A stretch of DNA of 64,000 nucleotides. Origin: Haemonchus contortus (lineage: Eukaryota > Nematoda > Chromadorea > Rhabditida > Trichostrongylidae). The position numbers and the translations under genes are program-made. The DNA lies in NCBI GenBank assembly GCA_000469685.2, contig LS997564.1, forward strand, positions 13,184,091 through 13,248,090, in the 5' to 3' direction. The notes below the pieces were generated by a model. The model saw nothing but the letters and a program-made list of their open reading frames with translations. It had not been told where the DNA came from and made no database searches. Positions within the stretch are counted from its first letter, which is position 1. Every line of letters begins with the position of its first letter. This document shows, one piece after another, positions 54,800 through 64,000 of the stretch.

Positions 54800-56600
54800 C
54801 TGAGCGGCAACTTGTAGGTATTGCCCATACTAGTATTTACTTGTTGAAGACGTGATTTCGCGCTGTCCCAAAGTGCAGACAGTGAGCTGACAGACTGCAG
54901 GTGCTACTGCTGCTTCCTCATGTTCCTTGTTATTCCTATTGAGAACTTATTACCAGATTATTTACAGGAGCAACTCACGATAAAAATAGTTTCATAGTTC
55001 TCTCTAGAGAAAGACCTAGTGGAAAGTGTAACAGGAAAGACGCTGTCGGGTTTGAAAACTCAAAAGCTAGTGCACAGTGGGAGGAGCCCCATTATCGGAT
55101 CGCCCGGATACCACGCCCATCGATGATGCATGTGTCGAGGCAGTAGAGACTGCAATATTGGCGTCAGGACCCACGCACAGTCATCCAATCGCCCAGTAAT
55201 GAGGCGGATGTTTCCCTCCTATTCTTTTAGTCTTTGTTGCTCTTTTTGCTGCTGATATCGTTTATTTAATTCTTCTTCCCAAAAGGCTGGGAAAGGTGAG
55301 GTGTTCTTGCTGTTACTAGCGTTGTTGTTAACTTATGGTTTTGGGTGGATGAACTTTAGGGGACATTTTTGCTAACTGTAGTCAGCTATTCGCACTAAGA
55401 GAAACAAGTACGTAATGCCACACACTGTATAGCTCACCCAAACGCCCCTTTTCATTTTGCTGGTCTTCTACTCGACCAACCCCTTTTCAAAGATTTTTTG
55501 AAGCCTTTTTTCACTCTAGAAACGCCTATTCGCACACTTTCTTCGCGTTCTTCGCACCATTTTCCACCTTATCATCCATTTTTCATCATAATCTGGATTC
55601 CCAAATTATCGTGAGCTGTTCCTTCGAGTGATTATTCACCCAGTCACTGGTGGGAGTTTGTAAAGCAGTTACCGGTTAATTTGTCCCGCCAAATAGTCTC
55701 GATTCTTTCACATATCAACTGGCTACTTCGATCTCGAATCTTGCCTTCCATGTTTGAACAAATTCTCGGCTCAGTCTCTATGTAGTTGCATGTCTTTTTT
55801 TCCTGCAACAGCCCAATATCGTTTCTCCCCTTCAGATGGTGTATTCTAACCTTTGCATCGGTAGTGCCTCGCGCTGACAGAGGACCGGAAGGAGATAACC
55901 GGAATAGAGCGGACGATTCAAAAGCTGCATTGGTCAAGAAAAGTAGAAGGGATTTTTTCTCGAAGAAATGAGAGAAGGGATGGAAGTGTGTCGTAGCTTG
56001 TTCATTTGATTGACCCAACCTAAGCGGAAAATCCATATAGGTTTACGCATTTATTATTATTGTATTTCTATTCTTCATGACACGAGGTTTGATTTGTGCA
56101 GCGTAATATACTGCCAAGCATTTTTGCAGTTGTGGTAAGCGGGCAACCCCTGAATACGGGAGGCTGCTCGAGTGGGTACACAAGTACACGGGGTAGTGGG
56201 CAGCCCACCATCACTCCTGGGTTGAAACAGAGCGTACAGGCCTGAGTCCACATAACGTGAACTCAGGATTTAAACTACCTATTGAGCTCCATTTACACTT
56301 GAACATGTTCGATCCGGTTGACTGTCAGGTCTTGACATGGTTGTCCTGTACTAACGTGTTAACCGTGAGGCAGTGCATGCCACCCTCTGATCATTTTAAA
56401 CCTGTAGGCGCACCGTGTATCGATTTATAGAATGTTGCGCTGTTTTTTTTTTATTCTTTTGCTTGTTTGTGTGCTTTTTTCTCTTCTTGTTCATTTTATT
56501 CTCTTTATTGTTCATACCTTTGTGCTCCTCTAGACTTTCAATGGTCGATCCAATTAGATGGTTAAGATATCGCTTCCGTCTTCGATTATTCCTGAATTGC
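54800..56600. other. Intergenic or long intron, nothing recognised
   Basis: A 130-codon minus-strand frame (55644-56036) is open but not recognised and has no splice context. Low-complexity T-rich sequence is at 56440-56520. Confidence 0.4.
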
Positions 56601-56606
56601 AATCAA

Positions 56607-56752
56607 GGAACGTGAAGAGGATGACGCCATTTCACATGTAAGTAACATCTTGCTGAGCTACCTACACTTCATTAGTTTTAATATGTATTTTTCAGATCTT
56701 GTCCAACACTTCAACTGCCATCGAGGAAAGCGGAGAAGATCTCGACGTTTGA
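56607..56752 (+). CDS. Candidate acidic exons, possible sma-10 tail
   Basis: Two short exons, 56607-56637 (EREEDDAISH) and 56696-56752 (ILSNTSTAIEESGEDLDV, TGA), join in phase 0 through a GTAAGT donor and a TTTTTCAG acceptor. The last sma-10 exon also contains a donor-like GTATGAG after codon PEN (at 49971) in phase 0, so these could form an alternative longer cytoplasmic tail. The first acceptor (GCAATCAAG) is poor. This is speculative. Confidence 0.3.
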
Positions 56753-56800
56753 AAAGATTCATTCATAATTTCAATTATATTTTCAGCTTATTTTTTCCAC

Positions 56801-57146
56801 ATGAAGGGAGACAGCGAAAATGAAATAGAAGAAGATTCTGAAGAAAGTTCTGAACACATCACCTCCGAAGGTATCACGTCATCAGGAGAACATTTAGGCG
56901 GCCTTAATTCTGGAGTTATGAGACACCAGCGACCAGTCGGAATGCAGCTCAGATGGTTCCATGGCATTGGGCCAACAGACGGCTCATCCGCGAGTTTCGC
57001 TGGATGGACTTTCTTGATTTTCGAGCACTCAATTTTGTTCAGTTTCAGACTTTTGAAGGAACTACTTTTTTGAGAACCCCTGCACTAGCTGTACCTCAAC
57101 AGAGGAAATACTTCTAAATGAATGGTTTTTTGTGTTAATAATGATA

Positions 57147-57193
<47 letters not shown>

Positions 57194-58194
57194 GTAATAA
57201 TAATAGTATTAATAGTAATAATAATAATAATCGTTCTGCTGCAATAGGGGGCTTTTTCAAAATTCAATGTGGAGTGAATACAAAAAGCCGCTCAGATGGT
57301 TCCATGACAATTGGGCCAACAGACGGCTCATCCGTGAGTTTCGCTGAATGGACTTTCTTGATTTTCGAGCATTCAATTTTGTTCACTTTCAGGCTTTTGA
57401 AGGAACAACTTTTTTTGAGAACCCCTGCACTAGCTGTACCTCAACGAAGGAAATACTTCTAGGTGAATGGTTTTTATGTTAATAATAATAATAATGATAG
57501 TAATAATAATAATAATGATAATTATAATAACAGTAATAACAATTGTTCTGCTGCCATGGGGGACGTTTTTCAAAATTCAATGTGAAGTGAATACAAAAGG
57601 AAATCGATCGTGCTCCGTTGTTGGATATTCGGGGATTCGATGAATAGCCTTCAATAACTTTTGGTTAAGGAATAAGTCGGACTTGACCAGTCCTATGCTT
57701 CTCTTTTGATATTCTACCAAAAGTCTACATATGGTCAAATCCTAAAGGGAAAAGATAGTTCATTTTCAGATCATATTTCCATCGGAACTTGATGCCGCTT
57801 GAAATTTCTCTACTTCTTTCTACATGAACTTTTTAAAAAGCTCACAGCTAATCAAAGATCTCACCTTTAACCTTCTTCATGAATCCTTCACTCGTTCTTG
57901 GTGCCAGTCAAGCTCATTCTTTTCACATATGGAGAATAGTGTTTTTACTCGTTTTCGAAGGTGGATTACTTTTAACGTGATTGATAAGCCAGATAGGCAT
58001 TTCTAGCATAGCGACTTTCTAGGTACTTTCTGTCATACTTCAAAAAAATTCAACATCGGCCAGTCAAGCGATAGATGTGCCCCATTTCTTCCTGAAAAAA
58101 CATTTCAGCACCTAGTGAGGACCAATTGCCATTGCATATCACTAAAGCGGAAAAAGAAGAAAATCGTGAATTGGATCTAACTCAGGAGGATTGA
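56801..58194 (+). CDS. Candidate small acidic protein, two exons
   Basis: Exon 56801-56870 starts at an ATG 14 bases after a very good acceptor (ATTATATTTTCAG, ending 56786) and joins in phase 1 to 58109-58194, which also has a clean acceptor (ACATTTCAG) and ends in TGA. The 51-residue product begins MKGDSENEIEEDSEESSEHI, then PSEDQLPLHITKAEKEENRE and LDLTQED. It is highly acidic and presumably disordered. It may be an independent SL-spliced gene or the C-terminus of a larger one. The intron holds the tandem AAT-microsatellite duplication. Confidence 0.42.
56947..57598 (+). repeat. Tandem duplication (343 bp) with AAT microsatellites
   Basis: A unit starting GCTCAGATGGTTCCATG is repeated at 57290. 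Both copies contain TTGGGCCAACAGACGGCTCA and end in a (AAT)n-type microsatellite (57137-57230 and 57480-57540) followed by GTTCTGCTGC. The copies differ by about one base in ten and in microsatellite length. Confidence 0.9.
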
Positions 58195-58199
58195 AGAAA

Positions 58200-59160
58200 G
58201 GCGCAACTCATGATATATCATTGGATCTCGGAAGTTTTCAGTGGCACAATCTAGCTTCTCTCTTTATTGTTGTGAATGGGATACCAAAAATTTTTGCAGC
58301 GGTGCCCCAAATGATGAAATGTTGGTTGATTGGTTGCTAATTTAGATTTTGTTGTCTCATGACTTAATAATATGCTTAAAAAACATTTATATATGTATAC
58401 ACAAAGGTGCATGTGCAATGTAAGAGCAACATTGAAACGCCGGATGTTCCATTGAAAGTTTACTTTCAGACGCTTTAATGTAAGTAAAGTCTCTTTTGCT
58501 CACTACCTGAATAACAGGTGTCACGATCGTAGTGAACATTTTAAAGCAGACCTTTAGCTATTTTCGGCAGAGGCAACTCAAATCTTGGAGAAAGTTTTCA
58601 TACAAGAGGCTCTCTAAGGCTCTACAACGGCAATAGGTATTACACTCAAACATGTAATTTTGACGAAGTTGTGAGTTTTTGAAACCTTTCAAGAACAAAC
58701 ATCACATGTGACTCAATCTTAGGTTCCACGGTTTCCAAATTTTTCCAATCGAGCCGTTGTTTTCCACTTCGCAGAAATCTACTCGTGCGTTCGCAGCGAT
58801 CCAGTACCCTTGATCAGATCAGATAATTTCATTTCTTGATCCCTGGGCTCGACATTGTTTCGAAAAAACCAACCTTTGTCAAACTACGTGAGGATAAGAG
58901 GCTATAAAATGGAGTGATCTTGACGTGGTTGCAGAAAGGTACATAGAACGCCACTTGTCAAGGTAAGATAAGACAGGAGTTCTTGTAGTTTAACCATACC
59001 TCGATAAAATTCTAGATAATTGAGTTCGAGCCGGTATCTGGTGACGCAAACTCTGAAGACCATAGTCACCGAGAAATTAGGATGTCCGGAAAATTTTGAA
59101 AAAAAATCAGTCGGCTTCTTCAAAACAAAATAAGTACAATAGTAAAGTTAGATCAGTGAT
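58200..59160. other. Intergenic, nothing recognised
   Basis: No gene, RNA or repeat family recognised. Confidence 0.5.
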
Positions 59161-59169
59161 CAGGATAGT

Positions 59170-60690
59170 TAACGCTAAGCTCGAGGTTATTTCCAAAGTT
59201 ACTGGGCGATTCCCTAGCTGGAGTTCCGATGATGTTGTCGTCAAACCTCCAGAAGGCAGTAGTCTTGTCCCTGCAATCAATGGGACATGTAAAATCGGCA
59301 TTTGCACAACAAATAAGGAAAGAATTGCAGAATTGCAGGACCTCAGCAGTTGCCAAAGTGATAACTCCTTCTGCTTCTGGAACTGCCCTAGGCCTAGAAA
59401 GATTATAGTCAAAAGGTACAAGCATGAGGAAGGATGTGCAAAGATACTCAGGCCAGGCTGCAACCTGGACTGTGTAGTCCTTGTGTCTGAAGCTGGGCGC
59501 TACTCTGCAGAAGAAGCTTTTCCGATAGTATGTATGAGCGAGCCCCCGAAGTTGATTGCTATAGTTGGTAGTTGTGTATATATGATCATGAGGGAGATAT
59601 TCCTCAACACAGCACTCCCTTCGAACCTTGAGAACAGCACAGCAAAACCTTTCTCGGGTGCAGGATCTGGTTTAAGCTGCACGAGCGATCTTAACTGTAG
59701 TTGATCGGCGGTGAATCAGCCATGTTAGCCCACATTCGACCAAAGAATCATAAAAAAAGAGGAAAAGTGACGATGAGCAGAAGCTAATAGATCTGTTGTA
59801 CCTGTTATTTCATCATTGCACGATTGATTTTTCGTCTATGAAGCTTTTTCTCACCCATGGCAGGGCAAGTGGTCTATAAAAAGGCAACATAATGGCTTCT
59901 CTCATTGAATCACTCTCGTAAATTTGTGTGAGATCCGAAAGTACCGTCTAAGAAAACGTACAGGTGAAGATCATACTGAAAATTTTCACCTCGACCTAGC
60001 TTCCTTCTCTTTTCAATTTTTACAAACATTCGACCACTGACTTTCTTGACCTTTCTCAATGTTGGATGCTCATATTGAGAGTAAACCTTCAATAAGTCCC
60101 ACGCAGAAACAGCGCTGTACAGATGAACACATTTATTCAACTAATTATTACATTACAAAATGAAGAAATATCCAATTATAAGCGCGAACAGAACATTAGA
60201 ACATTCCATTCAAGCAGGGAATCATATTTAAAGCCATTTGAACAAATGTGTCCGACAATCAATCGATTGGCCGTAAGCGCGCGCACCCACGTTGCGTATT
60301 TGTCGAACGCGCGGTAACAGTGCGCGTCCCATTTTGACCATCACAGAAACTATGTACTATGTAACAGGCATAGGCTGCAGGCCTTAACCGGCTTATTTAC
60401 CTCATAAGTGGAATAAGTGAAATTAAAGAATTGAACCGGAATATTATCACACGAGTCACGGCAACAAACGCTCATACACAAAAAAGCTTTGGAGAGATAA
60501 CCTAATGGCGATAGTACGTTTATACTGAGCTGCATTGAATATGCGGCAATTGCGTCAATGGGATGAAATTACTGTAAAAGGCTAACGAGATGAACGTAGG
60601 AGTGTTGGTGTAGAAGCTTGTAAGTTCCCCTGTGACGAGGAAAAAATCAGTCATGAAGGGGACAGCTTCTAACCATCAGAAGGCGGTTTC
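59170..60690 (+). repeat. Segmental duplication, copy B
   Basis: Direct repeat of 50640-52165. Identity is visibly patchy and copy B carries about 350 extra bases (around 59350-59720). A 202-codon frame (59096-59704 plus) and minus-strand frames cross its left part; on the minus strand it encodes IIGTPARESPSNFGNNLELS, matching the peptide in copy A. The last 900 bases, from about 59790, align best. Confidence 0.85.
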
Positions 60691-60699
60691 TGTTTCCTG

Positions 60700-61050
60700 G
60701 GTAGCTGATTTTTTCCAATCTCACGGGAAGATCCAATAGCTTTCAGAAGAAGTTACAAAAAAATTCTCTAAGGCAGACTGTCATAGTTCAATAAGATTTG
60801 TCATAGTGCTAATTGTCACAGATCATTGAAGACTGTCATAGACGTTAAAGTAATGAGAAGCTCAAGCTCATGGAAGCATCGTCAACGGGAAGTGATTGTC
60901 ATCGGAAGTGATTGTCATAGAGGTCGTGCCATTTTGCTGAGTCATGAAACTGACATGGGAAAAAAGCTAAACAAAAGAATAACATGAATAAATGTTTCAG
61001 AATAGCTATGAATAAATATTATGTGCAAATGAACAAAGCGACGAAGACGC
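60700..61050. other. Spacer with TGTCATAG repeats
   Basis: The word TGTCATAG (or TGTCACAG/TGTCATCG) recurs seven or so times between 60778 and 60925 at irregular spacing. It looks like a decayed minisatellite. No gene was recognised. Confidence 0.5.
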
Positions 61051-61052
61051 CT

Positions 61053-62832
61053 TCATGGATTGGAGATGGAAGTCACTGTGGGAGAGGAAGCCTGAAAGAA
61101 GTCTTTTGTACTTCATTTTAATCAAAATTCAGGCTCCAAGCCTGGTCAGCATATTTCTGCTTCTGTTTATGTGTGAATTAATCTAAAGAGCGACTTCAGG
61201 GGGTGTATGTCGTTTAGCGCGATCCCTGCGATCGCGCCGCCCATTCGACGCGGTTTGCGTGCTGGGCAACTCGTCCAGGTGATCTTGCAACCCACTGCGT
61301 GCCCCGATGATAGAAGCCCGAACGATGACGCCGCTACCATCAGACGCCAAAATGGTATCCATAAGTATTTTGTCTATTTGCATCGATTAGCATGATCAAG
61401 AGGTCGAATCACCTGGACGAGTTGTCCAGCTCGCAAAACGCGTCGGATAGGTAGGCGTCACAGTCATTCGAATCATCACAAATTCCGCCGCGCAATTTGC
61501 CGCGCGCACCCGGAATCGCACGAATCGACACACACCTCCCATCCGATGATCAGCATATCAAGAAATGGACTCAGTCTAACGTGTTAGTCCTTGTTATATT
61601 AGCACTGTATCGGATGCGTAGAGGATGATAGGAACCAACCACCTTAGCCTTTGATGCGGTTTCAGCTAAGGAAATTTAATTTCCCAAATGAGCCTAGGTA
61701 GGATGGGAGCACCTGGGTGGCTGGGATGATTAGCTCATGCAAAAAAAAAAGAAAGAAAACTTGTCAACAGCGGTGTTCCTTCCCTATGGAAGCCCTTATT
61801 TAAAAACTGGGTTGTTTGTGATGTAACACGACATAACACGTTTAATTGAGTTCATTTCTTGATATACTAGCCTTTGAATGGGTGCCGCCCCAACTACATT
61901 CTCACCAATATTTAGAAGACTTTTTGAAAAAAATTGGTCATGAGCTTCCCCTTCATCTCTTTTCTAGGAAAAGTAGACTCATGAGTATCATTTTGAACGA
62001 CTTGTTTACCTACTTTAAGGTTTTCGAGGGAAAAGAATGATAAATCACTTACAGGCAACTTCTTGGGAGGAGCTGAAAGGCGTAGAAGAGCTGCTGAGAA
62101 GGGATGTAACATTTTCAAGTGTGATACGTAGACATCAAATAGTTCAGACGTGAAACCACACTCTTCACATACAAACACCTGGAATTCAAGCTGGTTCCAC
62201 TTTTCAAAATCCGTAATAAACCCGTTAGTTGATGTTAGTTGATTTTATTACGGCTGAACCAGGATTCAAAAACATTCTGCAGACATATACGCCTAAGACT
62301 CAGGATGCTAATAATCTCCGCCTCTTTGGCTGCTTTCAAAGCTCACCGATTTGCCTTCCGTGCTTGCGTCCGACCGACGGTGTTGGTAGCTGCGTGTTGA
62401 CAACGCTGGCGCGTGATCCATCGACGTCCAATGTCGTCAACACGTGGCTAGCGCCGCCGTCGGTCGGTCGGTCGGTTGAACTCACGCACGAAAAGCTCAC
62501 CGAAGAACTCTGGAAGCAGCCTTTTGAGGCAACGTTTGGCTTTCTTCCATGCCACTTATATCCTAGAAAGAAATGCGATCGTTCTCCATGCCTTAGCAAG
62601 CAATCTGGATCGACCATTAGCTATTTCTATTATTGAGACAGTGGAGTTATTTCACCTAGCTACTACTTTCTTTTGAAATTGAGCTCTAACTGTCAAGTAT
62701 ACTATACCTTATTCCTCCGCTCTTTATAGCCATAGTTGTGTAGAACTCCATGAACTTTCCGTAGATGGGATTCTAGTGAACAACGTTGAGTGAACGATTT
62801 GTCACACTGTTCGCATTTGTATGGGCGTACAC
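61053..62832 (-). CDS. OVO/LIN-48-type zinc-finger protein, C-terminal exons
   Basis: Minus-strand exons 62832-62708, 62178-62053 and 61091-61053 join in phase (1, 0, 0) and end with TGA. The first encodes VRPYKCEQCDKSFTQRCSLE then SHLRKVHGVLHNYGYKERRN: a C2H2 finger and the linker typical of OVO proteins. The second encodes VFVCEECGFTSELFDVYVSH plus LKMLHPF, the last C2H2 finger, followed by LLRLSAPPKKLP. The third gives ASSPTVTSISNP. OVO factors bind DNA through four fingers and control epithelial and germline fates; C. elegans lin-48 is the Ovo homologue. The first two fingers and the N-terminus must lie right of the window, because none is seen at 62840-64000. Without the 62053 donor, the second exon would read on to a stop at 61912. 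Confidence 0.88.
61247..61530. repeat. GC-rich foldback element
   Basis: In the last intron of the OVO gene. Arms with CGACGCGGTTTGCG, GGCAACTCGTCCAGGTGAT (61249-61283) are matched in reverse by ATCACCTGGACGAGTTGTCC and CGCAAAACGCGTCGGA (61409-61447). Downstream, at about 61480-61510, a block CCGCGCAATTTGCCGCGCGC is shared exactly with the piggyBac-end palindrome at 16950-16970. Confidence 0.78.
62327..62525. repeat. Foldback (MITE-like) element
   Basis: In the intron between the two OVO zinc-finger exons. The left arm (GGCTGCTTTCAAAGCTCACC, CCGACCGACGG, GCGTGTTGACAACG) is inverted on the right (GTCGTCAACACG, CCGTCGGTCGGTCGGTCGG, GGAAGCAGCC). A GGTC tandem run lies at 62459-62474. The arms are imperfect. 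Confidence 0.75.
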
Positions 62833-62839
62833 CTGAACT

Positions 62840-63200
62840 TCTGTTTCGAGCACCTTCATACACTCGTGCAGGCTTAGAAAATAAATTGGCGAATAGCAGT
62901 AATTGTAAAAGTTGCTACTTCACTGGATTTTTTAGGGCTTGCTTTGAGACTCCCAGTTGAAGGGCAAAGGACGAGATTTGGGCTTCTCTGGATGTTGTAT
63001 TAGCTTACCACCTTATAACTGTAGCGCCACTTGGTACCTACTTTCCCCCAGAACTTGAGACCCTCAGATATGGTAGCAATTAGTGATTCATTGGTTCAGA
63101 CTTCTTCGCCCTATATTCTTTCTTCGATGATGATCCTTGTTTTATGATAGAGGAGCAAGACCTTCAATAATTCTGAACCCCCTTTTTATCTTCGTTCCTA
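62840..63200. other. Upstream intron of OVO gene, nothing recognised
   Basis: No further zinc-finger exon is visible on the minus strand. Confidence 0.45.
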
Positions 63201-63228
63201 TTTCACATTATTTCTCTGTCCGAACAGG

Positions 63229-63442
63229 TGTTTTCCAAAAATGCAGTTTGTTATCAGGGTTTTTTGCTTTATTCACGGGATGTGATAGAAGAGTCTCCGT
63301 ATATTTACAAAAGTGTTGTGCCGCTGAAGGTACAGGACAAGTTGACAGTATCGTCCCCGTACTATTCTGTCGGAAGTGGTGGTATAACCAGTTCTCTTCC
63401 AGTAGGGATAAGCGCCGCTAAGCACCCGGTTGAGATTATGTG
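63229..63442 (+). CDS. Candidate terminal exon, unknown protein
   Basis: After an acceptor-like CTCTGTCCGAACAG a frame of about 70 codons reads VFSKNAVCYQGFLLYSRDVI, then VPLKVQDKLTVSSPYYSVGS, and ends SAAKHPVEIM at TGA. Composition is protein-like but no family is recognised, and no upstream exon joins convincingly. It would be antisense to the OVO gene's upstream intron. Confidence 0.3.
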
Positions 63443-63444
63443 AG

Positions 63445-64000
63445 AGCTGAGAATGAGTTGACACCAAAGAAATCGATTTTCAAAGCAAGACTGAACCTAA
63501 CCTAACTGTAACATGTAGTCAAGTTGTAGGACAAAAAAATTGGGCGATCGGTAACTGTAGTACAAGCCCACAGTAAATCTGTAGGAGAAAGAAGTGGAGA
63601 GCTCTCATGACGTTGTTTTCAAAGTAATCGTAGTCTGGAGTGCAATGCTGGTGTTCAAGCTAGAGATTTTAAATCTAGCAAAAAGCCCTTATTCTACCTG
63701 TTCCTCGGGAACCTGGAAATTCTGTGCGCGCGGTCATTTAGTTCTGCCATAATGCTCTCTTCTTTGCTCGCCTCTGTACTGCTTGATCCCATAATCGGCG
63801 ATCTTTCATTCACCTAGAGCGGTATCGCTGCAGATTCAACTGACGAGGGTTTATTGCTCCGAACCTTGCAAAGTAAGCACAGTTCATCGCCTCAGTAGGC
63901 CTAAATGTCCGATTGCCTCAGACAAGCGAGAGGCTCCGAGAAACCAAGGGCGGAGGGACCTCGATGGAGCAGCATTTTGGTCGAAATAAAATCTTTTGGT
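63445..64000. other. Right edge, nothing recognised
   Basis: No supported feature on either strand. Confidence 0.5.

Noticed and set aside
55644..56036. 130-codon minus-strand frame
   Set aside because: No domain, no signal peptide, no splice context; the plus strand is also partly open.
56396..56615. Overlapping 66-68-codon frames on both strands
   Set aside because: Low-complexity T-rich/A-rich sequence (runs of Phe or Lys), not a protein.
57085..57267. 60-codon minus-strand frame rich in Ile
   Set aside because: Simple translation of the AAT microsatellite.
59096..59704. 202-codon plus-strand frame, the longest in the window
   Set aside because: It runs over the boundary of the segmental duplication, the matching region in copy A is not open in this frame, and the conserved peptide is on the other strand.
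1..64000. CRISPR arrays, prophage or bacterial operons
   Set aside because: No regularly spaced direct repeats and no bacterial gene signals; all supported genes are split by nematode-type introns.

Overview
The window looks like chromosomal DNA of a parasitic nematode, most likely a strongylid such as a hookworm. Evidence: short exons with GT donors and TTTCAG-type acceptors, acceptor-like sites 5-17 bases upstream of three start codons (as expected for spliced-leader trans-splicing), a nematode transthyretin-like secreted protein, and a very high load of Tc1/mariner and piggyBac relics. Nothing is bacterial: there are no operons with Shine-Dalgarno sites and no CRISPR array. Most open frames over 60 codons are chance frames or repeat remnants, so the gene models below were rebuilt by matching splice sites, phases and protein families.

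Layout. 1.85-8.30 kb: a six-exon BTB-domain gene (+). 10.4-13.1 kb: a four-exon transthyretin-like gene (+). 13-21 kb: gene-poor, with a decayed piggyBac element (minus strand, about 15.0-17.07 kb) and one small candidate coding segment (17.6-17.8 kb). 21.2-25.1 kb: a partial gene of unknown function (+), with an inverted repeat pair and a small AN1-like zinc-finger frame in its last intron. 26.6 kb: a tRNA-Gln(CTG) gene (-). 27-31.8 kb: GC-rich stretch, a non-LTR retrotransposon tail, a near-perfect palindrome. 31.88-49.98 kb: a 23-exon gene for a signal peptide, LRRs, LRRCT, three Ig domains and a transmembrane helix, the nematode LRIG/SMA-10 protein. Its introns carry a 1,280-bp mariner, a 2.6-kb foldback element, a 1,262-bp Tc1-like element and three SINE copies. 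50.6-60.7 kb: two diverged copies of a roughly 1.5-kb segment, a decayed Tc1-like element between them, a tandem duplication with AAT microsatellites, and a small acidic two-exon frame. 61.05-62.83 kb: the C-terminal exons of an OVO/LIN-48-type zinc-finger gene (-), whose start lies beyond the right edge.

The clearest previously unnamed pattern is a dispersed family of about ten tRNA-derived SINEs (Pol III A and B boxes, shared 3' body) in both orientations, six of them inside introns of the three best-supported genes. The genes do not form an operon or pathway. SMA-10/LRIG acts at the cell surface in BMP-type body-size signalling in C. elegans, OVO/LIN-48 is a nuclear transcription factor, the TTR-like protein is secreted, and the BTB protein is probably a ubiquitin-ligase adaptor.
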